Source: Methanosarcina sp. ERenArc_MAG2 (GTDB lineage Archaea; Halobacteriota; Methanosarcinia; Methanosarcinales; Methanosarcinaceae). From it: 64,000 bases of DNA. The DNA is taken from NCBI GenBank assembly GCA_023955635.1, contig JAMXHR010000009.1, forward strand, positions 62,001-126,000, read 5' to 3'. This document shows positions 9,653 to 18,028 of the stretch, piece after piece. The notes below the pieces were generated by a model, which saw nothing but the letters and a program-made list of their open reading frames with translations, was not told where the DNA came from and did no database searches. The position numbers were made by a program, and so were the translations under genes. Each line of letters opens with the position of its first letter. Position 1 is the stretch's first letter.

Positions 9653-11182
9653 ATGGACAAACCTGAAATTACAGATTCTCAGGACAAGGATCCTGACTAC
9701 AGTTTTCATAGTTCATCTCAGGAGTCAATATATTCTATGGACAAACTCGTGACCGAATCCGCAGAAAGTTCTATTTCTGTTGGAAAGTCTAAACTTTCTG
9801 ATTCTTCAATTATTATGCAAGAGGAAGATAAAATTTCTGTGCCGGTATCCGAAGTAGATGCAGGCGATAGTGAAGCAAAGCTTGATATAAATTCCAAACT
9901 GGTTGCAGAATCTATTCCTGATTCAGCTTCGGAAATCTCAATTCTTTCACCATTCCAATTTCCAGATGAGTATCAGGCCGAATCCAAGCCTTCAAAAATT
10001 GTGCTTATAGGGACAGCCCATGTTTCGGAAAAGAGTGTTGCTGAGGTCAAGGCTGCTATCAGGAACTTGAAACCAGATGTTGTAGCTGTCGAGCTCTGCA
10101 GAGGGCGTTATGATGCCTTGAAGGGAAACGTGCAGGAAAGTCAGGTTCCTATCAAGGAAATTCTCTCTGAAGGGAAAATCTACTACTACCTTATTCACTG
10201 GCTGCTTGCCTATATGCAGAAAAAGATCGGCGATGATATGGGTGTAAAACCCGGAGCTGAGATGCTTTCTGCGATCGAGGAAGCTGAATCTGTCGGGGCT
10301 AAAGTTGCCTTAATTGATCGGGACATCCATGTGACGCTTCAACGTTTCTGGGGAAAGATGAAATTCCTGGAAAAAATCAAGATGATTAGCTCCCTGCTAG
10401 GTGGCCTCATAGGAATCGGGAAAGGAACCGAGATAGATATTGATCAAATCACGGAACAGGACGTCGTAACTGCCCTTGTAAGTGAACTCAGGGGATTTGC
10501 CCCGACTGCGGCTGAGGTTCTCATTGATGAACGAGACGCATATCTTGCAGGAAACATCCTCAAGGTCGCTGCAGGCGGAAACAAAACTGTCGTTGTGGTG
10601 ATTGGAGCTGGGCACAAACCCGGGGTAATGAATTATCTAAAAAATCCTCAAAGTGTCCCTCCCCTGAATAATCTTATGGAGATTCCTAAGAAACGCATCG
10701 GCATTGGCAAAGTTATTGGCTTTGGTCTTGTCGGTCTTATATTTGCATTTTTCTTGTTACTGCTCTTTTCAGGCGTTTCGCTGAAGATCCTTTTGATAGC
10801 TTTCGGGTGCTGGTTCATTATCACCGGGACTTTGAGCGCAGCCTGTACTCTGCTTGTAGGTGGCCATCCTTACTCAGTTATAACTGCTTTTTCGGTTGCC
10901 TGGCTAACCACTCTGCATCCGTTAATCGCTGCAGGCTGGTTTGCTGGCCTTGTAGAAGCAAAACAACGAAATCCTACCACAGCAGATATAAAAGCCCTTG
11001 GAGGGATAGAGACCTTCAGGGAGATGTTCAAGAATAAGTTCATGCGGGTTCTCCTTGTCGCAAGCTTCGCAAATATCGGAAGTGCAACAGGAGCTGTCGT
11101 TGCAGCTTACGTCATGATGAGGGTTACTGGCCTTGGCCCTATGGATATTCTCCATGCCGGCTTCACTGCGCTTGGGCTTTGA
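9653..11182 (+). CDS. TraB/PrgY family membrane protein
   Basis: A 509-residue protein. The TraB domain begins at about residue 115 with IVLIGTAHVSEKS, followed by the conserved PDVVAVELCRGRYDAL (Glu147), VALIDRDI, LIDERDAYLAGNI and VVVVIGAGHKPGV. Several transmembrane helices follow from about 355 to the C-terminus. TraB/PrgY proteins were first seen shutting down peptide pheromone in enterococci. The fold is related to TIKI/EreA-like metal-dependent hydrolases, and the archaeal role is unknown. The first about 110 residues are Ser/Glu/Asp-rich, low in complexity and absent from many family members. A perfect hairpin terminator follows. Confidence 0.88.
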   Translation: MDKPEITDSQDKDPDYSFHSSSQESIYSMDKLVTESAESSISVGKSKLSDSSIIMQEEDKISVPVSEVDAGDSEAKLDINSKLVAESIPDSASEISILSPFQFPDEYQAESKPSKIVLIGTAHVSEKSVAEVKAAIRNLKPDVVAVELCRGRYDALKGNVQESQVPIKEILSEGKIYYYLIHWLLAYMQKKIGDDMGVKPGAEMLSAIEEAESVGAKVALIDRDIHVTLQRFWGKMKFLEKIKMISSLLGGLIGIGKGTEIDIDQITEQDVVTALVSELRGFAPTAAEVLIDERDAYLAGNILKVAAGGNKTVVVVIGAGHKPGVMNYLKNPQSVPPLNNLMEIPKKRIGIGKVIGFGLVGLIFAFFLLLLFSGVSLKILLIAFGCWFIITGTLSAACTLLVGGHPYSVITAFSVAWLTTLHPLIAAGWFAGLVEAKQRNPTTADIKALGGIETFREMFKNKFMRVLLVASFANIGSATGAVVAAYVMMRVTGLGPMDILHAGFTALGL

Positions 11183-11285
11183 AATAACTCTAAGAGGACT
11201 CTAATAGAGCCCCTGAAGTCCTGATAGAGCTGAAACAGCCTGCAATAGAATAGTACTTTTTATTTCATAGTTTCTAAAATCATTC

Positions 11286-11310
11286 AGGGAAGCCAAACTT
11301 CCCTTTTTTT
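11286..11310 (+). terminator. Hairpin plus T-tract terminator after the TraB-family gene
   Basis: A perfect 7-bp stem AGGGAAG/CTTCCCT with a five-base loop (CCAAA) runs directly into seven T residues. It lies about 100 bp downstream of the TraB-family stop codon. Confidence 0.8.
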
Positions 11311-11492
11311 GCTTTTCTTTTTAATTAACCGTATTGCATCTCTGTCCGTTTTCTTACTATATCTTTACTCTGTAAAGAAGGAATTGTAAAAGAGAAGCTG
11401 CGTAAGAGAAACTTGCAAGAGAAATTTGCAAAAGAATTTTTCAAAAGAAACTTAAAAAGAAATAAAAAAGAAAATACAAAAAGAGTTAGAGC

Positions 11493-12386
11493 TCAGAAGA
11501 GCTCGTGCAATTTGAACTGATATTTCCCGAGTTTTCCGCCGTAGTTTCCTGCGGATATTTTCTTGATGCCCGGAACAGTTACAGCGGCTTTAATTCCTGC
11601 TTTCATGGCAGCTTTTATACTCTCTTCATCGAGCCCATTAATAACGATTTCATAAACAGCATTGACATCTGCCGGAATTTCGGTGTTCTCAACCTTAGTT
11701 TTTATGGAGGGGCAGAATTTCTCATTAGCAGTAGCTTTCAGGAACTTGTATTTGTTTGCTCCGGATTTGGAACCGCTAGCTACAATGCCGCCCGGAAAAG
11801 GGGTAATTGTGCCTTCAAGCTCTGCAATTACATCAACAGCAGCTTCGGCTGCTGTCAGGGCACTCATCTGGGAGTCTCCGAAAATAAAAAAATTCCCGCC
11901 TGCAATTCCTGTTACAGCACCTATATTTTCTTCGGTCAGGAAATCCCCTTCCATTATAGGGATTCTATATACTTTGCGACCTGTGATTTGGGTTTCGGAC
12001 TCCATACCATCTCCGAAGAATTTGAGTTTGAAGCCCACATTAAACTGTTTTTCAGCCTCAGGAAGCCCGTTAAAGACTGCAGTTGTAGGGGCCGTAAGTA
12101 CACACTGTCCAATCCTTTCAAGCAACTGCTCTTCCAAGCCTTCGTATTTGAAAGTACATATCTGGATGTAAACTCCAGGCCTTCCATCAGGGGTTTCACG
12201 CGGGCTCGCTAACCTTTCAATTCCTGCTTCCGCGGGACACATTATAACTGATGTCCCAAAACCGGTTGCTTCAGTAGCTGCCACAAGGGCCCAGCGCTTG
12301 GTAACTGCTGTTATGAGCACCCTTGAAATCTTGATCGGAAACGCTTCTGCATACGTATCTTCGATTTCTACTCCATTGATTTCTAT
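11493..12386 (-). CDS. ftr: Formylmethanofuran--tetrahydromethanopterin N-formyltransferase
   Basis: Ftr moves the formyl group from formylmethanofuran to tetrahydromethanopterin (tetrahydrosarcinapterin here), the second step of CO2 reduction to methane. The protein is recognisable throughout (VLITAVTKRWALVAATEATG, CPAEAGIER, GGNFFIFGDSQMSALTAAEA, FPGGIVASGSKSG). The first ordinary start, a GTG at 12320, would remove 22 conserved residues. The frame continues upstream as IEINGVEIEDTYAEAFPIK, which is the family N-terminus except that the initiator position is ATA. A GAGGG Shine-Dalgarno sequence lies 6 bases before that ATA, with an in-frame stop just above. Starting at 12386 gives 297 residues, the usual Ftr length. 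Confidence 0.95.
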   Translation of the reverse strand: MEINGVEIEDTYAEAFPIKISRVLITAVTKRWALVAATEATGFGTSVIMCPAEAGIERLASPRETPDGRPGVYIQICTFKYEGLEEQLLERIGQCVLTAPTTAVFNGLPEAEKQFNVGFKLKFFGDGMESETQITGRKVYRIPIMEGDFLTEENIGAVTGIAGGNFFIFGDSQMSALTAAEAAVDVIAELEGTITPFPGGIVASGSKSGANKYKFLKATANEKFCPSIKTKVENTEIPADVNAVYEIVINGLDEESIKAAMKAGIKAAVTVPGIKKISAGNYGGKLGKYQFKLHELF

Positions 12387-12684
12387 AAAAATCCCTCATT
12401 TGCTTATTATTGTTATCTTGCGATTAGTTTACGAATAGTCAGGTTTGAACTTTCCTACTTTTTCAGTCCTCTATAATCTTTCGGAACCTTACAGATACCT
12501 TACAGATACCTTACAGAACAACATAGAATATAGTACTTACTCAAAGTTTTACTTAGTCTTAGACATACGCTTAGAGTTTTATGCTACTTTTATCTTTTCT
12601 GCTTTATTAATGGGGTTAATAATGTCAATTATAATATTTATATCAAATATATAATTTTTCAGAGAAAAATTGAATAACCAAAAA
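12387..12684. other. AT-rich gap between ftr and the cheC remnant
   Basis: This holds the ftr leader and promoter on the minus strand. Short direct repeats of the form accttacagat occur at about 12488-12515. A 69-codon plus-strand frame (12445-12654) has no family resemblance or ribosome-binding site and is not called. Confidence 0.5.
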
Positions 12685-12935
12685 TTAGCTGTTCAATAGG
12701 TTCCAGATGTCTCTTAATAGGAGTTCAAGATTTTCTTCAATGTGGATGAGTGTCCCTAGAACCGGGGATTTCGAAACACGTGTTTTTCCGGTATGTCTTC
12801 AATTAGTTCAAATTTTGCATCCGGAACCGTTGTGTAGACAGGGTTATTTGTTAGCTTATAGGGGAATTGCCAAATTTCTTATCCCGATATTTCCAAGCTC
12901 TTTCAGGATCCCTATTCGTATTCACTTAAATTCAT
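12685..12935 (-). pseudogene. cheC: Degenerate cheC (CheY-P phosphatase) remnant
   Basis: The ATG at 12935 overlaps the end of cheR by 14 bases. The frame starts MNLSEYE, then shifts into IGILKELGNIGIRN, the CheC signature (elsewhere LxEIGNIGxGNA). A second shift leads to KLTNNPVYTTVPDAKFE and LIEDIPE, another CheC-type segment, and a third to GTLIHIEENLELLLRDIW. Together these cover about 85 residues, against about 200 in a normal CheC. The second active-site helix and most of the C-terminal half are missing. Because sequence is lost and not just shifted, this looks like true decay, although one or two of the shifts may be base-calling errors. Confidence 0.75.
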
Positions 12936-13782
12936 GAGATTTTTGATTTCTTCCAGAAATGTCCCTTGAAGTTTCTTTTATGTACAGGCGCTCTCTTGTA
13001 TTGTAAGGCTTAAAAAGGTCGGGCGCAGTCCCAAGCAGTGTTTCTGCCTTTCCTATTACAAAAAAACCTCCTTTTTCCAGGGCTTGATAAAAATTAAACT
13101 GCAATTGTTCCTGAATTTCCTTTTTAAAATATATCATTGCATTTCGACAGATAATAATATCAAAATGATTTATTGTAGGGCCTGATATCAGATCGTGATA
13201 CTTGAAATGCGTTATATTCCTCAACTGGTCGATTACCTGATATACTTCTCCTTGCTTCAAGAAATATTGGTTCTTAGTACCTGCATCAACATTTTTAAGC
13301 GAATTTTCACTGTATATACCCTTTCTGGCTTTTTCAAGGCTCTGAGCATCAATATCCGTACCTATTATTCTTATTCTATATTTATTAAAATCCTTTTTCA
13401 GAACCCTATGCAACAGGATAGCAAGGGAATAGGCTTCTTCTCCTGCTGCACAGCCCGCACTCCAGATTCGGATTGATTGTATCAGTGATTCTGATCTGTG
13501 TTTAACAATAGAAGGAATAATCTCCTTTTCAATTATACTGAAGGTTTCGGGATTTCGGAAAAATTCACTGACGTTTACAGTAAGCGTCTCAACCAGATAT
13601 CCATATTCCCGCGGATCTTTTTTCAAAATCTTCAGATACGCTCCATAACTCTCGGAATTGGTAGCTCTTACGCGTACGTTAATCCTGCGCCTGAAATGAG
13701 CCTCTTTGTAGTATTCACAGTTAAAGCCAGTGTTCTCAGTAATGATTTTCTTTAACAGCTCAAAGCCCGGATCTTCATCCAA
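12922..13782 (-). CDS. cheR: Chemotaxis protein methyltransferase CheR
   Basis: CheR methylates glutamates of MCPs using S-adenosylmethionine. The features are an N-terminal helical domain with FRRRINVRVRA, LTVNVSEFFRNPETF, the SAM-binding IRIWSAGCAAGEEAYSLAI, IIGTDID and FDIIICRNAMIYF, and a C-terminal FFVIGKAETL. All are standard. Two TTG starts are possible. One at 13812 overlaps the cheA stop (TTGA) and adds ten residues. The one at 13782 has a GAGGG ribosome-binding site six bases upstream and is preferred. The gene sits between cheA and the cheC remnant in one minus-strand operon. Confidence 0.92.
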   Translation of the reverse strand: MDEDPGFELLKKIITENTGFNCEYYKEAHFRRRINVRVRATNSESYGAYLKILKKDPREYGYLVETLTVNVSEFFRNPETFSIIEKEIIPSIVKHRSESLIQSIRIWSAGCAAGEEAYSLAILLHRVLKKDFNKYRIRIIGTDIDAQSLEKARKGIYSENSLKNVDAGTKNQYFLKQGEVYQVIDQLRNITHFKYHDLISGPTINHFDIIICRNAMIYFKKEIQEQLQFNFYQALEKGGFFVIGKAETLLGTAPDLFKPYNTRERLYIKETSRDISGRNQKSHEFK

Positions 13783-13808
13783 GTTTCTACCCTCAGTTTT
13801 ATATAGTC

Positions 13809-15642
13809 TCAAATCAGGGAGTTAACATCAATTATTAAAACAATATTTCCGTCGCCCAGAATTGTAGCTCCTGCAAATCCTCTGGTATTCTCGAGAAGTT
13901 TACTTTTAAAGTTTTTTACAATTACTTCCTGTTTTCCAAGCAATTGATCTACAACTATTCCAATTAATTGCCCAACCTTTTCAACAATAACTATGGAAAT
14001 GTTTTTTTCTTCCTGAACAGGTAGCTGGAACACTCTCTGCAACCTCAGAAGCGGGACAATTTTATTATTTATTATAATAGCTTCTTCTCCTTTGATATGC
14101 CTGACTTCTCGTGTGCTGATTTCGATATTTTTTATTATATTTGTGAAGGGAATTGCATATCTTTCCTTTCCGACTCTTATTAGCATAGCCTGATAAACAG
14201 CAATGGTTAAAGGCAGTTTCAATTCGAACGTGGAACCAAAACCGGGTTTCGACTCGACTTTTACGGACCCTCCAAGGCGTTCAATTTTGTTTTTTACAAC
14301 ATCCATCCCAATTCCCCTTCCGGAGATATCAGTAACGATGCTGGAAGTGCTGAAGCCTGGAGTAAAGATCAACTGCATTGCTTCCCTTTCCTGAAGCTGT
14401 TCCGCCTTCTCTCTAGAGATAATTCCTTTTTTAATGCAACTTTTCGGATTTCTTCTGTGTCTATTCCACATCCATCATCTTCTATTTTGATAAGGGCAAC
14501 GTTTTCCTGCCTTAAAGCTGTAATCAGTATCGTACCAGTCTCTTTTTTCCCAAGTTCTGCACGTCTCTCCGGGACTTCGATTCCGTGGTCAACTGCATTT
14601 CTTAACAGGTGAACCAGAGAATCCCCAATTTCTTCAAGGATGGTTCTATCGAGCTTGATTTCTTTCCCTTTGATTATAAAATCGATTTCTTTATTTTGCG
14701 CACGTGCAAGGTCTCTTACCATTCTGGGGTAGATATAGGTGATATGATCCAGAGGTACCATCCTTACATCTATTACTTCCTCCTGGAGTTCCCTAGTTAG
14801 CTTGTAGAACTCAAAAAGTGCAAGTTCCAGTTCCTTAGATTTCAGGTTGCCTGTAAGCTCTTTAATCCTGCTTCTGTTAATTACGAGCTCGCCAACAAGA
14901 TTCATCAATTTATCGAGCTGTTCTGTACTAATCCTTGAACTCTGGATATTTTTTATTTTGGGATTTAATTGTGGTGAAGCACAGGTCTTACCTTCTCTTT
15001 TAGCTTCAAACATTCCTTTTCCAGTTTCATGAATTTCTCTTTCAGCCTCGCAAATTTCTTTTTCAGTTTCATAAATCTCTTCTTCAATTTGATAAACAAC
15101 TTTTGAAATTCTTTCAGTCAATCTGGCTTCTTCAGTATTTGGAATTTTCTGCTTTTGATTGTTTTCTATTTCTACAAATAGAAGCTCATCTTCATCTTTT
15201 TGAATGCAGGATTTTTCTGGGAGCTCATCCACAGCCTTTAAGGTTCTCAGCACTTTACGGGTATCAGGATAAGATTCGTATGTATTACGTGTGTCTTTTT
15301 TCTTTTTTCAGGTCCATTTCCCTTATCCTCGCACGCATTTTCTACAAGCTCCTCAAGGGAATCCACACATATGAAAAGAATGTCAATTAAAGACGAAGTA
15401 AGTAGAAGTTGCCGTGTGCGCAATCTGTCTATCAGACTTTCCATTTCATGCGTTAACTCGACAATTTCTTTGAATCCCATCGTTGCAGCCATGCCTTTAA
15501 ATGTATGGGCTGCACGAAATATCGTATTCATTTGTTCCGTATTTTCAGGATCTTTCTCAAGCGCCAGCAGGGAATCGCTCATTTCTTTAATGTATTTTTC
15601 AGACTCTGCCTTGAAAATGCCCATATATTTTGACATATCCAT
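13809..15642 (-). CDS. cheA: Chemotaxis histidine kinase CheA (two apparent frameshifts)
   Basis: CheA autophosphorylates and passes phosphate to CheY. Three adjoining frames form one protein of about 611 residues. They hold the HPt domain with FRAAHTFKGMA (His46), an E/K-rich linker, the dimerisation segment ISTEQLDKLMNLVGELV, the ATP-binding N box (HLLRNAVDHGIE), G1 (DDGCGID) and G2 (SGRGIGMDVV), and a C-terminal CheW-like domain. One frameshift is in the T-runs at 15296-15308 and the other in T6 at 14427-14432 (A-runs on the coding strand). Adding one base at each restores the frame. All domains and catalytic motifs are intact, so a sequencing artefact is more likely than inactivation. The start has a GGGA ribosome-binding site. 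Confidence 0.9.
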
Positions 15643-15769
15643 AATTTTCCCTGCCTGTGTGAAAGTTCTTATTTTTCTTTTTCTCTTTCCTTTTTCGAAT
15701 GATTTTTCAATACAGAAATCCAGTACGAAGAATTAACCCTTAAATTAGACAGTTTTTTAGTTCGAAAAG

Positions 15770-16171
15770 TCAGTCTATTATTTTTATAATTTTTTCGGCC
15801 ATTTCATCCAGAGGGAGCACAAAATCTGCCAGTTTTCGCCTCATAATTTCTCCTGTCATTTCTGGCATGCTCCGGCTGAGAATTCTTTCAGGTTTCTGGA
15901 TCACATCCACTGCCCTATATTCAAAGGCTGTAAGCGTAATCTCTTCAGCTTTCTCCCCAGGGCTGAAACCATTTACAGGAACCGGATACCCCTTCATAAT
16001 CAGGGCAAGAGTCTTAAGGACGTCAAGATTAAGGCCGTCAAGAACAGGCATAATATTGTCTAAAAGAATGACATCAGGCGTTAGTTTCTCGATTTTTTCG
16101 AGACCGTCTCTTCCATTGACTGCAGTTCCTATAATCCTGATATCCGGGTCTTCGTTAATAATCTGATTTAG
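15770..16171 (-). pseudogene. cheB: Truncated cheB (MCP methylesterase) remnant
   Basis: The readable part begins inside the receiver domain (IINEDPDIRIIGTAVNGRDG, then VILLDNIMPVLDG with the phospho-acceptor Asp). It passes through EYRAVDVIQKPER and jumps to ADFVLPLDEMAEKI, which is the extreme C-terminus of CheB. Nearly the whole methylesterase domain, with its Ser-His-Asp site, is gone. The first about 20 receiver residues are also missing: a 119-bp MITE (16172-16290) and a 13-bp repeat array replace them. A one-base error cannot explain this, so cheB is dead unless another copy exists elsewhere. Confidence 0.85.
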
Positions 16172-16290
16172 TTAGGACTTACGCAGTTGAACTGAGAAAT
16201 CAATAGCATTAAACCTCCAACTGTATAAAACATTAAACCAGTCACAAAGCCTATTGTGTATGATTTCTCAGTTCAACTGCGTAAGTCCTA
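16172..16290. mobile_element. 119-bp MITE inserted in cheB
   Basis: Near-perfect terminal inverted repeats of about 30 bp (TAGGACTTACGCAGTTGAAC... and its complement) enclose about 60 bp without coding capacity. Both sides carry TTAGT (16167-16171 and 16291-16295), consistent with a 5-bp target duplication. The surrounding 13-bp repeat also contains that string, so the duplication is not proven. No transposase is inside. It would need a full-length element with the same ends elsewhere in the genome. Confidence 0.85.
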
Positions 16291-16395
16291 TTAGTAATCT
16301 GATTTAGTAATCTGATTTAGTAATCTGATTTAGTAATCTGATTTAGTAATCTGATTTAGTAATCTGATTTAATAACCTGATTTAATAACCTGATC
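16291..16395. repeat. 13-bp tandem repeat (taatctgatttag), about 8 copies
   Basis: The unit repeats without interruption, with the last two copies drifting to taacctgattta. It occupies the place of the 5' end of cheB, and one further copy lies just left of the MITE (16158-16170), so the array appears to have existed before the MITE inserted. Confidence 0.9.
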
Positions 16396-16431
16396 AATAT
16401 CTTTTTGATCAAATAGCAGGCACAAAACGGT

Positions 16432-16797
16432 CTAATTTGGTTCAGCTATTTTCTTTATTACATCCAGCATTCCATCAGGTTCAAAAGGTTTTACTATAAA
16501 ACCCATAGCGCCTATTTTCATTGACTCTGTTATCAGGGCTTGCTGCCCAAGGGAAGAGCACATTACTACTTTTGCCTCCGGATCCATAACAAGAAGTTTT
16601 TGCAATGCCTCTTTTCCATCCATATCAGGCATAATTATATCCATTAACACAAGATCAGGCTTTACTTCCAGATACGTTTGAATTGCTTCTTCCCCATCAC
16701 CGACCTCAGCTACCACTTCATGTCCATGCATTAAAAGAATGTCCCGAATTATCATTCTCATAAATTCGGCATCGTCCACGATCATAACTCTGGCCAT
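16432..16797 (-). CDS. cheY: Chemotaxis response regulator CheY
   Basis: A 121-residue single receiver domain: MARVMIVDDAEF with acidic residues at 8-9, phospho-acceptor Asp53 in LVLMDIIMPDMDG, the switch residue region VVMCSSL and the conserved lysine in FIVKPFEP. The frame opens 42 codons further upstream, but those residues are not family-like. The ATG at 16797 has an AAGGA ribosome-binding site 6 bases upstream. It is the first gene of the minus-strand che operon cheY-(cheB)-cheA-cheR-(cheC). Phospho-CheY normally acts on the archaellum switch through CheF; no archaellum gene lies in this window. Confidence 0.93.
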   Translation of the reverse strand: MARVMIVDDAEFMRMIIRDILLMHGHEVVAEVGDGEEAIQTYLEVKPDLVLMDIIMPDMDGKEALQKLLVMDPEAKVVMCSSLGQQALITESMKIGAMGFIVKPFEPDGMLDVIKKIAEPN

Positions 16798-17483
16798 GCA
16801 TTTTCCTTCTTTTACTCTTGAACAAGCTACAATATCAGATAATATTTCACACTCCTGTCTTTTGGAATGTTTCAATACTTTATTCCTATCTGTGCAGAAT
16901 ATTGTCTCTTGCGTATTCTTCATAAATCGATGCTATGAATCAAAGGACCTTAATTGAAAAGCTATTGAAGGTTAACAAATCCAACCAACGCAAGTTTTCT
17001 TGTTAAGACCGATCTGTTCCACTTGTGCAGAAAAATATATACGAGACCTTCTATATTAAACTTTTTTAATTATCTTTAGTAAATTATAGAGTTTTAAATT
17101 GTCCAGAGGATATGGGTAATTGGGACGTTAACAAACTATTTACAAAAGTTACAGGCTCTTTTTTTAATCTTTTTTCCTGAAATAATAATACTTAAGTCTA
17201 AATATATTATTTTTATCGATATTTATATATTAAAAATATGACCCCGATCGTTAGTAAATAAGTTTATATTCTCTTGAACTTTATACATTACTTAGTAAAT
17301 TGCGAAATTAATTTCGGTGTAATTTGTAGGTCTGGAAGTACACGCACTTAATATATAAATGAGAGAAATTTACTTCATATTTTCCGGTTTCACATTTTCC
17401 AGAGTAGATTCGCTGTTCAATTACTTCTGTAACAGAACGTCATGTACATAAATCTTCAAGCAACCCCCAGGGAGTTGATTTAA
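16798..17483. promoter_or_regulatory. Divergent promoter region of the two chemotaxis transcription units
   Basis: 685 bp without a gene separate cheY (minus) from the receiver gene (plus). It is strongly AT-rich with several TATA-like runs. ttaatatataaat at 17348-17360 is well placed to drive the plus-strand unit with about a 100-base leader, and ttatatatta at about 17225 is another candidate. Assignments are by pattern only. Confidence 0.4.
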
Positions 17484-17864
17484 GTGCCTGAAATCCTGAT
17501 TGTTGAAGATAATTTACTTAATCTGGTAATCGAAGCAGACTTGTTGAAGTCCTTTGGATATAAGCCGAAAAAGGCAAAAAATGGTTTTGAAGCTCTCGAA
17601 ATTCTCAATGAAACGAGAATTGATCTAATGTTGCTTGATATGGAGCTTCCGAAGATGCACGGCCTTGAACTGCTTCAAAGAATAAAACTCAATCCTGAAA
17701 TCCGGAATATAAGAGTAGTTGCAGTCACAGGATACTGTGATTCCGAAAGTAAAGAGAAGTTCCTTAAGGCCGGATGTTGTGCTGTTCTTGCCAAACCCAT
17801 AAACTTTGGTGATTTCGGGTCACAGGTCGAAGAGTTTCTTACAATGACAGGCTCTCTTCATTGA
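17484..17864 (+). CDS. Stand-alone response regulator receiver protein
   Basis: A 126-residue receiver domain starting at GTG 17484 after an AGGGAG ribosome-binding site. It has ILIVEDN, phospho-acceptor Asp52 in LMLLDMELPKMHG, VVAVTGY and AKPI. It resembles the DivK/PleD-like receivers common in methanogens (acidic pair E-D and N10) more than CheY. It lies upstream of the MCP and cheW on the same strand, so it may belong to the same signalling unit. No output domain is present. Confidence 0.88.
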   Translation: MPEILIVEDNLLNLVIEADLLKSFGYKPKKAKNGFEALEILNETRIDLMLLDMELPKMHGLELLQRIKLNPEIRNIRVVAVTGYCDSESKEKFLKAGCCAVLAKPINFGDFGSQVEEFLTMTGSLH

Positions 17865-18028
17865 AAACCGAACAATCTGTTTGGTAATTAGTTGGGAAAT
17901 CAGATAATTTCCTATAGAGGCATTTCCGCAATTCTACCTTCTTTAGCAGGTGCTGCTGACAGATTAATAGCCAAATTGGAGGTAGAAAAGGTTTAGAGGC
18001 GGAGAAGTTGGAGGCACAGGTGGGAAAG

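Noticed and set aside
11505..12212. 235-codon frame opposite ftr
   Set aside because: The coding strand is clearly ftr; the opposite frame is Cys/Phe/Ser-rich noise.
12445..12654. 69-codon hydrophobic plus-strand frame
   Set aside because: No ribosome-binding site, no recognisable family and AT-rich composition; chance frame.
12905..12935. In-frame TAG in the cheC remnant read as pyrrolysine
   Set aside because: Reading through it reaches a stop two codons later; the CheC motif continues in another frame, so a frameshift and not Pyl explains it.
12707..12937. 76-codon plus-strand frame over the cheC remnant
   Set aside because: The minus strand here carries CheC signature pieces; this frame is its shadow.
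13809..15642. cheA as three separate genes or a programmed frameshift
   Set aside because: No slippery-site plus structure element is evident, and the same one-base repair works for many unrelated genes in the window.
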